Below are positions 25,691 to 38,080 of a stretch of DNA of 64,000 nt, one piece after another. Made by a program: the position numbers and the translations under genes. The DNA is from Acanthochromis polyacanthus (lineage: Eukaryota > Chordata > Actinopteri > Pomacentridae). The stretch spans positions 43,005,474 to 43,069,473 of the forward strand of contig NC_067113.1 of assembly GCF_021347895.1 (NCBI RefSeq), given 5' to 3'. How positions within the stretch are numbered: position 1 is the first letter of the stretch; each line of letters starts with the position of its first letter. The notes beneath the pieces were generated by a model, which saw nothing but the letters and a program-made list of their open reading frames with translations, was not told the DNA's origin and made no database searches.

Positions 25691-28600
25691 CTCTCAAACC
25701 AATCAGTGACCCTTTTTGTACTGATGAAGGCATTGCTATCCTGGAAGAGATGACTCCCATCACAATAGAAAGGTTTCAGGACAACTTTGTATTGATTTGC
25801 AGTGACCCTTCCTTGCAAATCAATAAAACCCTTGGGACAAGTGGACCCAAAACATGCCAGAAAGATGCCCACACAGCCTAACAGCAGATCCTCTCACAAA
25901 AGGCGTGAAGAATTCAAGTTTTTCCTCTAATATGTCACCTGTCTGCTTGCTCAAGCTTTTCCAGGACTGACAACTTACAGCAGCTGTCTACACCCACAGC
26001 GACTGGTTAACAATGCAACTCCCTAAAAGACGCAAGGAAATACCAATTTCAAAGCAAACGTCAAGCGAGAAACCGCACTGTCAGAAACAGAGAGTGGCTG
26101 ATGCTGTATGCATTCTGTTGTCGACAATATTTCAAATCTGTCAGTTCAGACTTAGTGAACAAAACGCAAAAGTTTCTGCCTTCACCAGCCTCCATGCCGA
26201 GCAACAGGGGCAAGACTTAGACTTAAACTGCTCAGGAAAGACAAACAGGAAGGAAAGTTCAAGGTTGTGAATCTGCGTCCTTCTCTTTCCATCAGCAGCA
26301 GAGCGGTGATTACGCTCTGATAGAGAGCCTCTTGCTATGATGAACAGGCCTCGCTGCATTCATCATGCTAATTCCAGCCGTCTGATGCTTGCTCACCTGT
26401 TGCAGGGCACGATGCCCGCTGGATGAAGCCAGCAACCAACAATTTATTTTCCAACCCATCTGCCAGTGACAGGTAGACTGAGAAATTTACCATGCAAGCA
26501 CATTTTTACTGCCCATTAAACAGCAACAGCACAATCCTCAGGATGTTTGTTCTGCTGAAAACTTTTCTGTTGTGGAGTAAAATCCAAATTGCAGCTATTA
26601 GTGGTTTCAGACTTTCAGTTTTGTTACATGCAGCTTTTTTTTTGTTGTTATTTTGGGGTTTATTTCCTCGCGTCCTCACATCACAATCTTGCAGTGGGTC
26701 GCACAGGGTTCATATTATTGCTCAGTCATAAGCTGCGCCAGTCACAGCACAGAAAACAGCGATTTCAGCCTGGCAGTATTTCTCAAAATAAATTACCACA
26801 CCAGTAGCCAGTGACCCCATTTTATTTTCACGCCAAAGCCAGTTTTTGCCTGTGTTTGGAATCCAGTGGGCAATAACTCCAACTGGCGGCCAACACTGTG
26901 TTGCTGCAGGATCAAAGCTGCAAATCCCTCCTGGAAGACACTTTAAAGCAAACACAGGAAACACTGTAAGGGCAGCGTCCAAAACAGCTAATTCTGACTG
27001 GGGACGTGTAGCTGAAAGAGCTGGAGAACCAGTGTTTGAAACAGATGCTACAACATCATTATTAACACAGCGGGCGGTACATGTTTGGTCCATGATCTCT
27101 AAATATTGTACTATGAATGCTCCTGGAAGTACTTATGTGTCAGTATTCAGTTTGGGAACATATTCAGCAGTTTCCAGCTGATTCATTTAAAAATGAAAAA
27201 TCTCTACAAGTGATCTAAAAACACATTTAAAGGCTTCATACAAGATGTCATCCAAAAAGACTGATGGTAAATATAGTAGACAAGGAAATAAAGGCTCATT
27301 TTTGACTGATCCTCGTCAATCTTAAAGAGCTTTATCTCACTTAATGAATCCATAACTTCATGGTCCTTTATCGCACATTTATCTTTCATTTCAACCCTAT
27401 TTAAATATAGTATCTGTCTGTAACCGATATATGTTTTTAATCTCTGCAAGACCTTCACCGGTGAAGTAAAAGCTAAATAAATACTTTCAAACCCATTAGA
27501 AAAACCTTTGGTTGTACCTCGTCGTGTCAACACCTCTGTATTCTTGCAGATTAATGTATTTGGATATAGTGTGTTCTCGGCTGTGTTTTGTCGGCTTTCT
27601 TAGTGGGTTCCGTACCATTCTGTCCACGTATGTTTGACGTATAGGTTTGTGTGTTTCTTCAGATTTACAGTGAACACTTTCCTGACATTGTGTTGCTTTG
27701 CTCGGGTTAGTTTGTTAGTTTTCTCCTGTTGTCTAGTGCAGTCTGGTGTTCTTGTTATACCCCTCCAGGCCTCAGGGGGTCCCTCAAGAGTTCTCAGGTG
27801 GCCTGCTCTATAGCCACACTTCCTGTAAACATTAGATTTTGTAAATAAATCTTTTGTGTTTAAAATCTCTCACGCGGCATATAGATAACCGATGAATGGA
27901 TGGAAATTAAACCTTACCAAAAACTGAATGTATCTTGGAAAAACCACTGTTAAATGTGATGTGTAGCACCGCTGTAGAGTCTTTATAAAACAAATTAAAG
28001 GTGCTTTCTCCAAAAACGGCAAAGAGCTTCCCGTGCAATTAATGCAAAAAGGGTTTGCATCAAAGCTGACCTGCACAGCACTCGGAGCACTTAATGGTTT
28101 GGAAGTCTGAACTAAATCGCACAGCCGGCTGTTCCCAACTAATGCCAGCCTCCATCATTTTCTTTAAATGTGCGCCTCTGATTGCAGGGCAGTTTAGAGT
28201 CTGTGATTTGGACAGCAGAGGTGATCTGACTTAGAGCAGGTAAGAGGAGGTCATGCACTGAAAGTTCAGTTAAACTGGACAAATTCAGCCGAGGTTTTCA
28301 GTGACTCATCTGATGCACCATTTAGACACAATACCTATTCAAATATTGAAAGATAAACAAGACAGAAGACAAAAGACAAACTGTGACAAATGTGTGTCAG
28401 ATTTAAATAGACAGAAGAAATGTAGATATAAAAAGCGGGGTTGGAAAGGCTGCGGCTGCTTTAAGTAACGATTTAAAGCAGGAATGAATGTGGCATTGCT
28501 TCACCGAAGGATGGATTTGATATAACAAGCCCCCTTAGAGTGTCTCAGTTTTAAAAACAAAAAGGCCAGCTAGCAGCAAAAACACCCCAGTAATGAGATA

Positions 28601-31055
28601 TCACACTTTCCAAACAGTTAAAAGAACAAAACATAATCAAAGGAATAATCAGCTGCATCCCAGTAATGAGATGTCACACACACACCGGACTCTTAGGAGG
28701 AGAAAACAAGAGAAAAGATGCTCCTTCTACTTCCTCTAATCTGTTACACAACACACCAGCAAAATAATGTGTTTGCTTTGTATGCTGCCAAATTCAGAGC
28801 GATGAAATAAAGCCAGCACATCCACTGGCCATAATACAGTTGGAAAATGCACAGATTCCAATTTCACAACTTGTTAGCCGGCGGCAAATTGTTTTCATGC
28901 TTGGCAAGCGGCCCGAACCATTACACCGCAAGCAAAGTGGGGGGAACACACTAAGCCCAATATTAGTGCAACACAAAAAGAGCTTACCTGTGGTGGACAG
29001 CGAGGAGATCCGGTCCAGTAGCATGAAAAAAAAGGAGAGAGATAATTATGTTAACGGGGATTATCAAGCTGAGAATACGTACAAACAGCTTCAGTTCACA
29101 TCACAGCTGGAATTCTGGGTCTTTCTGCTAATCGATGCTGAAAACGTTGCATACAATCCAAAGCTTTTAACTCATATTTTAAGGATGTCTCATTTTAACG
29201 CATTCAGCTAAATTCGCTCAGGGATGTTCCAAGTGCTCGGCACACAAACGGCCTGGAGGTAATTATCTATTCAATGATATCACGAGCATTAGTGTCTGAT
29301 GGATGCCTCCGTTTTCTATTTAGGGCCCCTTGAGGAAACTATTACTGTTCACAATCTGTACGAAGGCGATGCTCAATCCGTGCCAATGAATTATTCCACT
29401 CTTCTAATTCCGGTTGTAACGATTTTTAAAAAGATGCTTGTAGGACAACTCCAAGAGTTTCCAGAGGCGGTTCGTTTTTAGCACGCGCTGGGTTTATTCT
29501 GCTGTGGCAACATACTGTAATATGTGAGCAAGAAAGTAGCTCAGATTTTGGAAATGCTCGGGTCATACTGAGGTCGATCCTCCCCAACCAGGAGAAAAAC
29601 TTCATTTGTTGCATCTTTTTTCAGATTTTATTTTGAATGTTCCATCCGTTTTATACTCAATTTATGTAACTATTTGTCATTGTTGTTTTTTGGTGGTTAA
29701 ATAGTTACCTGACTTTAACTACTAAATCTCCAAAGCATGCAGTCATCCAGCTCTACTTGTGTTTTAACGTTGTTGAAAATGAAAAAAACAAAAGTGGTAA
29801 AAGTTGCCACAGCCTTGAAATAAGCAAATAATTCTTTACCCATTTTAGCACTGACAGTGAGTCAATTCAGTGGTAATATGGTGCATTTTCACATGGTTCA
29901 AGAGACTGGAGACAATTTTGAGGCTCTTTATAAACGGTATAATGGGCGACAAACTGTCAAGAAAAATAGGCTTCATTCAATAACAAGAGCAGAATTGTAG
30001 CTCTACAGTGAAGTTGACATATCTGAAGTAGTAGAGGGGGAAAAAATAGCTTATTTTATGATGTCGTGCATATGCTTGTGGCTAAAATGGATTACTGGCC
30101 ACCCTTAGATGTCCAAGGCTGAACATAGGACTGTATGGAAGAAGGCGTGCTGGGGGCAATCATTCCTCCATCAGCTCCTCCTTATATAACTCACCACCCA
30201 CTGAAATAAAAGTGAGCCTGAGTGTCAATCAAATGGTCAGATGATGTGGAGGAGTAGAGGAGAAAATGTGCCACAGACAAAGGCGCACCGTCGAGGTTCA
30301 TTAACACTCCTGGGACTGGCACCGTTCAAGTAAAATCATTATCATGAAGCACAAAATGACAAGAAAAAAAAAATCACATCACATAAAAAGATCAGGAACT
30401 TTTAAGTGGCGTCCTTACAACACAGCTTCACAGGTGGTACGCCAATTTGCGGTATGCATTAGCTTTTAACTACGTCTGAAAAGCACCAATTTAGCACTCT
30501 TAATGTCACATGAAGGAAGTAAGGTGTAGAAGGGACAAATAGTTTTAGGTCTATTCGGCGTGGTTCAGGCCTCAGAAGATGTTCTAACACGACCTGAAGA
30601 ACAGCAGGGTTCAAAAACGAAAGATCATCAAATCCAAACGGACCTTGAATAAAACTCACATCAAAAACTGTGAGCTTGATGGTTATGAATTTTAATGTTT
30701 TCTAGCCACTCTCATATTATAAATTCTAGTGACTCATTTGCATTGCCAAGTTAGCAAAAACACAACAAAACTGATTACACCGAATATACGAACAGTCGGT
30801 CTGTACATTCAGTCTGAATATGTCCCTGCTGAATTTTCCAATTAGTTTCTCAAGTTAGTCAATTCTACAAACACAGCTTTTAAGAGACGTATTCGCTGCC
30901 ACTTGCACACCTCGAATGTCAGCAGCAAACATTTTCTTGATTAATCCATATTTTTTCACTCAGGAAACTGTTGATTCCATGTTTAGGAGCGTGGAAATGG
31001 AAATTATTCTTGACATCCATGAACAAATAACAAATAAACATGAAAACAAATCAGG
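25691..31055. other. Long stretch without a recognised gene
   Basis: Open frames reach 123 codons (26722-27093 minus, overlapping 26846-27181 plus) but none resembles a known protein, and the overlapping pair looks like chance. At 27560-27880 the sequence ends in TGTAAATAAATCTTTTGTGT, like a retroelement tail or a 3' UTR. At 28790-29000 the texture resembles conserved non-coding DNA. Nothing further can be supported. Confidence 0.35.
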
Positions 31056-31057
31056 AT

Positions 31058-31264
31058 AGTGTTGCTTATTTAAACCGACAATTCAGACGATGAGAGGCGT
31101 GGTCGGTTTGACAGATTCTGACAGATCTGTCAAGCGGCCATGTGACAAAAAGGACACGTCACCAAACGTCAGATGACGCTCTGAAGAAGACAGCAGAGGC
31201 TGTCGAAACATGTCAGCAAGGTAACACAACTCTTTCTGAATTGTCGGTTTAAATAAGCAACACT
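31058..31264. mobile_element. MITE of about 205 bp with perfect long inverted ends
   Basis: The left end, GTGTTGCTTATTTAAACCGA then CAATTCAGA (31059-31087), is matched exactly in reverse complement by the right end (31235-31263). The palindrome extends through the TA on each side to 31056 and 31266, giving 32 identical bases per arm. The TA flank indicates a Tc1/mariner-superfamily origin. The interior holds CTCTGAAGAAGACAGCAGAG and TGTCGAAACATGTC, a phrase shared by several repeat classes, and no ORF. Confidence 0.75.
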
Positions 31265-31266
31265 AT

Positions 31267-32859
31267 GGTATAGTAATAACGACAAAATGAACCTAATCCA
31301 ACTATGAAAACAAATCACTTGAGCTACACATCGGTGATTAAGGTCAGATTTATCAGCCTTAACTATATTATCGAGCAGAGAAAAGGCCTGAAAACATCAT
31401 GCAATCATTTAATTAGAACTGAAAGGCTGCAATCGGCAGATAGCTTTCTGGGACGAAGTAAATCAATGCAATTCTTTTACTTCGAAAGCTACCTGACATC
31501 ATGCCAGAATGTGATGACCTTGGTGTAAACAGTCAGACCAGAGGACTACAGGATAGAAAAGCATGAGCAGGATTCAATACAGCTATGTCTCTTTAAAAAA
31601 ACAGACGTAAGTTGTTGTTAGTTTAAATAATATCTGACTGACTAGCTCTGCCGTCTTCCTAGCTTGCCAGCATGTTTGTTCGCCAACAAGGCAATATTTT
31701 CAGTAATCAGTTAGTCTCACATAGCCAGGTCTGTGCAGAATGGTCTGACTGCACCTCATCATCATTCTGCTATGAGAGAGAAAGGCTTGGCTTGCTTGCT
31801 TTTCTTTAAACCAGTCGTCTTATTTGGTGCTACAACCACAATGCTGTAGCTGAGTTTATGCAGAATAGCGATGGGATATTGTTTTGGTGGAACATTGGCA
31901 TGCAGGGAGGTGAGCACCGCCAAGAGCACATCAATAAAATGTTTTTTTTTCACCAAAATAAATAAAACAAGCAAGCACGCCTAAAAACACAATTCAAATC
32001 TTCAGCAGAGCTTCAAATTCTCAGCGTGTAGGTTGCTACTGAGAGGTGGTGGTGGTTGTTGTTTCCCAGAGCAAAAAGGGGATTTTGAAAAGGGCTTCAT
32101 GCAGAAAACAGAAGGGGAGGAGAAATCTGTGGAAAACTACACAAAGGAAATGGCGGGTTTGTACTCAAAGCACTCATCTGATGAGTCAGACCAGTGATCA
32201 GTGAAGTTCTCAGGGTTCTGGTGAAACACAACAGATGCCTTTAAAGGACAAAGTTTTCTATTAAATAGTAGATTTGTAGTAGGATCACATGGCAATCTTT
32301 TTGACTAAAATTATGGTCAAAGAGCTGAATCAGATTTAGTTGAAACCATTTGATCACTTAATCAGTTGCGCATATGACTACCTGAATACAAAGCTGAGCA
32401 ATTCACCTCAAGGCTAAAAGCTTCACTCACACATCTCTGCATCCTGTAAGGCTTGCTAAATAATAAGTATTGATTGCTACCGAGCTGCAGAGTCTCGAGG
32501 TGATGTTCAGCTTCTTTATTCAGCAGAGAGGGAGCATTAACTTGGATGTAGCAAACCACCTAGACGTATGTTGTAAACTTGGACTTGTTTTCTACTCAAA
32601 AACAGCAGTCAGAAGTCATTAACTACTACAGAAGAATCTCCCATAGTGGCTTGTTGCTAGACAAACATCAAGTGTTCTCAGCCAGACTTCCTTAGATATG
32701 AGAAATACCTCTGAAGTTGTAAAATTTATCGACAAACACAATAACTCAATGATAGCCTAAACCAGAACACTATTACCTACTGAATCAATTGAAGGCTTAA
32801 ACAGAATACCAACATGGCATCGGAACTACAGCTGACTATCTGCACTCACAGTCCTTGAC
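31267..32859. other. No recognised feature
   Basis: Only short open frames without similarity are present. No RNA gene or named repeat is seen. Confidence 0.4.
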
Positions 32860-32882
32860 AAAAAAAAAAAAAAAAAAAAAAA
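32860..32882 (+). repeat. (A)23 homopolymer
   Basis: Twenty-three consecutive A residues follow TGAC. No LINE or SINE body is recognisable upstream, so it may be a simple repeat rather than a retroposon tail. Confidence 0.9.
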
Positions 32883-33239
32883 CAAGGAAAACACTCAGTC
32901 TTTGTAGCATTTCTGATGGATGACATCTTTTATAAAAGAAAGACCTTGCGCTGAGCACAGGCGTGTGTTATGCATGTGTACGTTATGTACACATACTGAA
33001 TCACGCGACCTAAATATGTAGCGGGCAGCAGGAAGTGATGAAACTCGGAAACACCCAACAATTTAATCAGTTGTTCCTTCTATCACCTCTGACGAAAAAG
33101 TCCAGATAAGTTCACAACCATCGATTTGTGGAAGGATCGCAATCGTGATCGTCAGCAGGCAGCTGACGTAGCGTTCACATGTTGTCATTGCTACAATGAC
33201 GCTATGACATGGAAGTCTTTAACAAATTCGTGAATTCAG

Positions 33240-33412
33240 ACTATAAGCCGCATAACTGCCAAAATCTAATCACTTGGTCCTTGTGTCATTTCTGACCTTC
33301 CCTGAAAATTTCCTCCAAATCCAGTGGTTCATTATTGAGTAGTATTACTAACAGACAGACATACACTGATCGTCACATAACTCCACCGTGTTCCTTGACG
33401 GAGTAAGAACAT
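33240..33412 (+). repeat. Fragment of a dispersed repeat with an ACAGACAGACA segment
   Basis: The order CATTTCTGACCTTCCCTGAA, AATTTCCTCCAAATCC, CATTATTGAGTAGTATT, ACAGACAGACATACA, CACATAACTCCACCGTG and TTCCTTGACGGAG matches a repeat tail I recall from many animal genomes (usually ending in CCTTGGCGGAGG). The class is uncertain. Confidence 0.45.
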
Positions 33413-34409
33413 TCTGAAACTACTTTTTGTCCTCTGTGTTGTCGGCTGTTCACAGAATAAGCTACACCTCAAGGACATGCAGTCTGTCCAATGCACGTCG
33501 TCCTAATTGTGTCAAAACCAATCTCGACTTTGCTTAGTTCAGGTGGAGTAGGAAAGTTTGAACTCCGCTGTTATTTGTTTAATTAATTTACGAATCTGTA
33601 TTCCACTTAAAAGTAGATCACATTCCAAATTAAGATAAAAGATCCTCACGCAAAGACACAACCAGATTTCTACAACAATGCCCTTCATTTATACATTCAG
33701 GGACTTTATTCAGATCAAGAGCCTTTAAAAGTCTCTCGTCCACTTCCTGTCAAAACTAACTGTAAATGCCACAGATAATACTTTAAAAACAGTTGTCCAT
33801 TCTAGGCTCAACAGCATTTTCAAATGTTTGACCGTCAGATGAACTACCTCAGACGAAAGTCCCAAAGAGATGTTTGTCCGTTCACCTCTGTGATATTCAT
33901 CAGCCCTGAATTTTAATGAGCAATTCGACTGAGAAGGGTAAGGAGAGCGTATTGCTTCAGAAAAAAAAGGAAAACTCCACAGAGGTGTCAGATCGTCCAT
34001 GAGAGGCTCAGAATTTCTCAGTGCTGCAGCGTCGATGTGAGCAGACCTTAACCTGGATGTCAGACTGTCAGACTGAAGCACGTAGAAAATCCCTCCCGCT
34101 ATGTTTCCCTGTCCAATTATCTCGCTGAAAAAAAATGACATTTACTCGACTCCCGGCGGATGCAGAAAGCACCCAAAGAGACAGGCCTGAGAGGAGACCT
34201 GAATAATAAGTACAAATGGAAACAGCGAGGAAACGCCTTAATAAATCAGCTGAAGGTCAAATATTTGCTTGTAGAATTCTGCTTCGGGAGGTCAGTGGAG
34301 CCGTGTGCAGTTAGGAATCAGAAGGTTATACCTGTCCAGAGAGCTTGTCCTATCTTAACTGAGTCAGTGAGGTGTAAGATGCTCTGTTCTTTCTGGTGTA
34401 TAACAGAAA

Positions 34410-34670
34410 CCAAAGAGAAAGTGGAAGGACAAAATGACAGAAACGTCGGCTGCTTTGATGTTTCCACGCCGTTTGCCGTAGATAATACCTTTGAACTGCC
34501 AGGAGAGAATATGTTTAACAGCTTTTGGGCCAGAAATGCTTCGGTGCAAAAGTAAGACTTGTGCAAAGAGTTTTCTGAATGAGATCAGACTTTTTAACAT
34601 CACGGCGTTTGTGTGCTGAGTCAGGACCGCCGGAGTGAAATCCTAAAACAAGAAAGAAAAAGAACTAAGA
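34410..34670 (+). repeat. Left arm of a 1.3-kb inverted duplication
   Basis: The segment from CCAAAGAGAAAGTGGAAGGA to GTGTGCTGAGTCAGGACCGC is repeated in reverse complement at 35412-35686. The core (34410-34633) is roughly 85% identical by eye. Its inner edge continues more weakly through AAGAAAGAAAAAGAACT. It overlaps a 131-codon frame (34160-34555) that I do not accept as a gene. Confidence 0.8.
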
Positions 34671-34971
34671 GATGTATGATTCATGACTCTCTGGGCTCAT
34701 GATTCTTGGCCTTTACTTTTACTATTCATCCTTTATACGGTGTAATATGTCCCGTTGGAGGTTTGGACTGAACATTTGTTCACAGCATTTTGTAAAACTA
34801 AGAGATACAAGTGATGAAACTGTTGTCCAGAATCAGACTTTAAGTGATGTAAAAAATGACTCAGACTAGGAATGCATAATTTGAGCAATTTCTGCAACCA
34901 ACAGTCAACCAAATCAATCAACAATGGAATAATAATTTAGGTCAGTATATAATTGTAGGACTTTTTGTATC

Positions 34972-35330
34972 ATAGTCGACATTTTTGGCGTTTTCAGGCC
35001 TAAAATCAACATGGCCGCCTATAACCAAACACCACATGGCATTTTTACACAAAGATTCTTCTAAATGTTATATATATAATTGAGTAGCAGTAAACCTGCT
35101 GACATGCGATAAATCCACACTTGACTCACACACTACTTTATATTAAATCACTCAGAAAGCCTTGGAGTCTTTCCAGTCTTTTCTTCAGGTGGAAATGACA
35201 TCATGTGGAGCAGGTCATGTGATCTGGAATTAACACACTTCCTTGACACAGAATGACAAAAAGGAGACAGGAAACAACAAAACCAAGACACAAAATGACA
35301 AAAACGAGACACAAAATCCCAAACAAGCTC
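34972..35330 (+). repeat. Dispersed repeat, copy 1, followed by an ACAAAATGACAAAAA minisatellite
   Basis: The body from GACATTTTTGGCGTTTTCAG through AAATCAACATGGCCGCCTAT and TGGAGTCTTTCCAGTC to GGAATTAACACACTTCCTTG recurs almost unchanged at 39655-39986. After it, 35246-35325 is a degenerate run of ACACAAAATGACAAAAACGA, the complement of the minisatellite unit in the hAT derivatives. It sits in the spacer of the inverted duplication. Confidence 0.75.
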
Positions 35331-35411
35331 AAATCCCAAGGGGACTGTAATAGGGATGAAAGCTAAAAGTAAAGCTCAAGCGTCGTGATACTGGAGAATC
35401 ATTTAATCACA

Positions 35412-35686
35412 GTTCTTTTTCAGTTCTTTTTCTTTTCTTATTTTTGGGTGAGTTTTAAACTTCCATTCCAGCGATACTGACTCAGCACATAGTACCGTGG
35501 TGTTAAAGTCTAATCTCATTCAGAAAACTCTCCGCACTTACAAAAGGCTTACTTTTAAACCGAAACATTTCTGTCCCAAAAGCCGTTAAATATATTCTCT
35601 TCTGGCAGTTCAAAGGTATTATCTACTGCAAACTGCATGGAAGCATCAAAGCAGCTGACATTTTGTCCTTCCACTTTCTCTTTGGC
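35412..35686 (-). repeat. Right arm of a 1.3-kb inverted duplication
   Basis: This is the reverse complement of 34410-34670. Shared blocks include TTTGGGACAGAAATG, GATAATACCTTTGAACTGCC and GAGTTTTCTGAATGAGAT. The arm lacks a 9-bp insert found in the left arm. Confidence 0.8.
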
Positions 35687-35689
35687 TCA

Positions 35690-37855
35690 TTTCTCTCATC
35701 TCCTGTCTGATCAGTCAATTGATTGAATCATTAACACCAATTAATCAAACAGCCATTCATCAATAACTTTCACAGCTCTCACTGTAGTTTAAGGTAGAAG
35801 TCAAGCAAATTGACTTCTTGCCTATTGTTCTGGTCTAAAGAGTTGCTTTAAGTGTTTCTGGATATATTTTATAATGAAGTTATTTCATTTTATCTGCTTT
35901 TACTTGGTAGCTGGAATGACAAACTGTCACTTGACTGGCACACACTTTGCTGCTACTCTCGGAGCTATAAGATTCAAAAGATGCAAGTCAGCACACACAC
36001 CTTTTGATGTTTGACATTCTGAGTTTATTTATTTTGTCTCTTATGTGCCTAAAGAAGGATAAATCAACAGGAAGTCATTCAAGTGACACTTCTATTTTTC
36101 AGCTTTGTTGTTTTCCTTTACGGGGAAGTCAACCCTACATTCTAGAAATTACATTTAAAATCTTAAAAACTCTTTTGTTCTATATTTGGGTCTTACATTA
36201 AGTAGTTAGCTCTTACATATATAATGTACATGCAGTTTCTAGGCAACAGTGTCGGTTTAGTTTTTGCTCCTGGCAGTTTGGTGCTTGAAAACTGTTTTAG
36301 CTCATCAATAAATACTTTATATGCTCTCCACACCATCTCATAGTTCTTGACCTTGCATCGAGCAGACAACAGAACAGTCTCAGTGCACGGTCAGTTCATG
36401 TTTTCTACAGGAGATGGATTCTGCTGAGTGTTGTGGTATTTTAGTAATTCTATACAGTGGCCAAATTGGTCTTACAATGACAAAAAAAAATAAATAAAAC
36501 TAAACGCAATAGTTACTGCTGTTGAATATTTCTACATATCAGGCAGATGAAGACTGCTGGCTGCACTGATTTCCTGCTTTTGGATGCTTTTCATGTCAAT
36601 GTAACATCCAGAGGGTGAATCTTCCCTGGGAGCTTTAACTCTCTCCCAGTTATCTCCCCTCCAGTCATTTCCCTCCTCTCTCCTCGGTGACTGCTAAACA
36701 GAGCCAAAAATGTAAAAAACATGACTGTAAACTGTGATAAACTGCGACTGTGAGCCAAAATACAATGCCGAATTTGTCATCCTTGTGATTAAAACCCAGG
36801 GCTCCTGCAAGTCTGCTGCCCCACGGAGTGAGATAAGCAGCAGCATGGCGTACAGAGAAACCTCCACTGTACCGTAGGTAGCATGTCTGTGAATCCCCCT
36901 GTGGCGTTCTCTGTGCAGTTGTGTCTGTTTTCAACACCCAAAGAATGACAGCCCGACCTTACCGAACCCTACGAGCTGACAAAATGATTTATACTTGCTG
37001 CTGATGAGCGAATTTGGCAGGTTTCCCCCAACTGGGTAAATACCTTCAGACAACCTCCCCTCGTCAGTCGAGCGCTCGTTGGAACAGTAACAAAGCCAAC
37101 AGCTTTCTGTTTGAATCAGGGCATCGATACGATACGAGGATGTATCCGCAGAGCAGTTTATCCCATTTATGCTGATCAGCATTGGTGGAGCTGAGAGGTG
37201 ATGTTCTCTCTGCGTTTAGATGCCTTTAACGGGTCAGTGCACTCAGAGTACAAAAAAGTTTGAGCGGTGAGCGAGGTTGGAAAGTCAGAAAGAAGAAAGT
37301 TAAATGTAAGAGGAAGGGTTTTGTGAAGCTGCTAGAAATTTGCTCTGAGATTTCTGCCTCATGGAGGCGATTGGAATTTGTCAAACAGCCCTAAAAAAAT
37401 TGAATTTATAAGATTCAGCAATAACTTATGCGTAATTGTTTCTATCATTTTTCCTTTGGACAGCTTTCTAAAGAGACAGTAGCCATTTATATGAAAACTC
37501 TCTCCAGTATCGATTAGTCAGAGACTGTTTCTGGAAAGCAATGTTTGTTTTATATTGCAGTGAAATCAAATTCAACTCACCTGCATTATATCTGGGTGGC
37601 AGTGGAAATCTCTGATGGATATTCTATGGAGACAAATATGGCTACAGAATAGACAGATGCCACTAAAGCACTGGTTCTTAACCTCTTGACCTTGACATTG
37701 AATTGAACATATGATCCACAGTTCAAATCATCAATTACAAATGCCAAATATTTGCAGGTTCCAGCCTCTAAATACATGAGAATTTGTTCTTTTTCTGTCT
37801 CATATCACTACACAATACATTTCTGACAACACATGGGATTTGAAGGGGTCACTTT
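35690..37855. other. No recognised gene
   Basis: No coding region, RNA gene or repeat that I can name is seen in this stretch. Confidence 0.4.
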
Positions 37856-37861
37856 AGAGTT

Positions 37862-38080
37862 GTTTCCCCAACCGAAGGAGTTCAAGTATCTCGGGATCTT
37901 GTTAACGAGCGATGGGAAAATGGAGCGTAAGATAGACAGGTGGATTGGTGCATCGTAGGTAGTAATGCGGGTGTTGTATCTAACCATCATGGTAAGGGTT
38001 GGAACGTGGACTGGTAAATCGAGAACTTTGCCTTGTTGAGACGTAAGGCAAAGCTCTCGATTTGCACGGTTCATCCATGA
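37862..38080 (+). mobile_element. Reverse-transcriptase fragment of the Rex3/RTE-like LINE
   Basis: Translation gives FPQPKEFKYLGILLTSDGKM then ERKIDRWIGAS, a stop, and VVMRVLYLTIM. This is the conserved FKYLG block after the polymerase domain, from the same LINE family whose end opens the window. Stops and a shift follow, and the KAKLSIYR-like piece survives as AAGGCAAAGCTCTCGATTTG (38046-38065). It is an internal fragment that lacks both ends of the element. Confidence 0.75.

Noticed and set aside
26722..27181. Overlapping 123-codon minus and 111-codon plus frames
   Set aside because: They are each other's shadow, neither resembles a known protein, and codon content looks random.
27560..27880. 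A solo LTR or the 3' UTR of a gene ending in AATAAA-like sequence
   Set aside because: No second LTR, TG...CA boundaries, target duplication or upstream coding sequence could be identified.
33725..34141. 138-codon minus-strand frame, the longest outside simple repeats
   Set aside because: No recognisable domain, no splice or promoter context, and its length is within chance for 64 kb. An unknown exon cannot be excluded.
34160..34555. 131-codon frame with a partly repeated peptide in the inverted arm
   Set aside because: Over about 90 bp shared by the two arms I counted nine substitutions, eight of which change the residue, and the other arm has a stop soon after. This is not a pattern of protein conservation.
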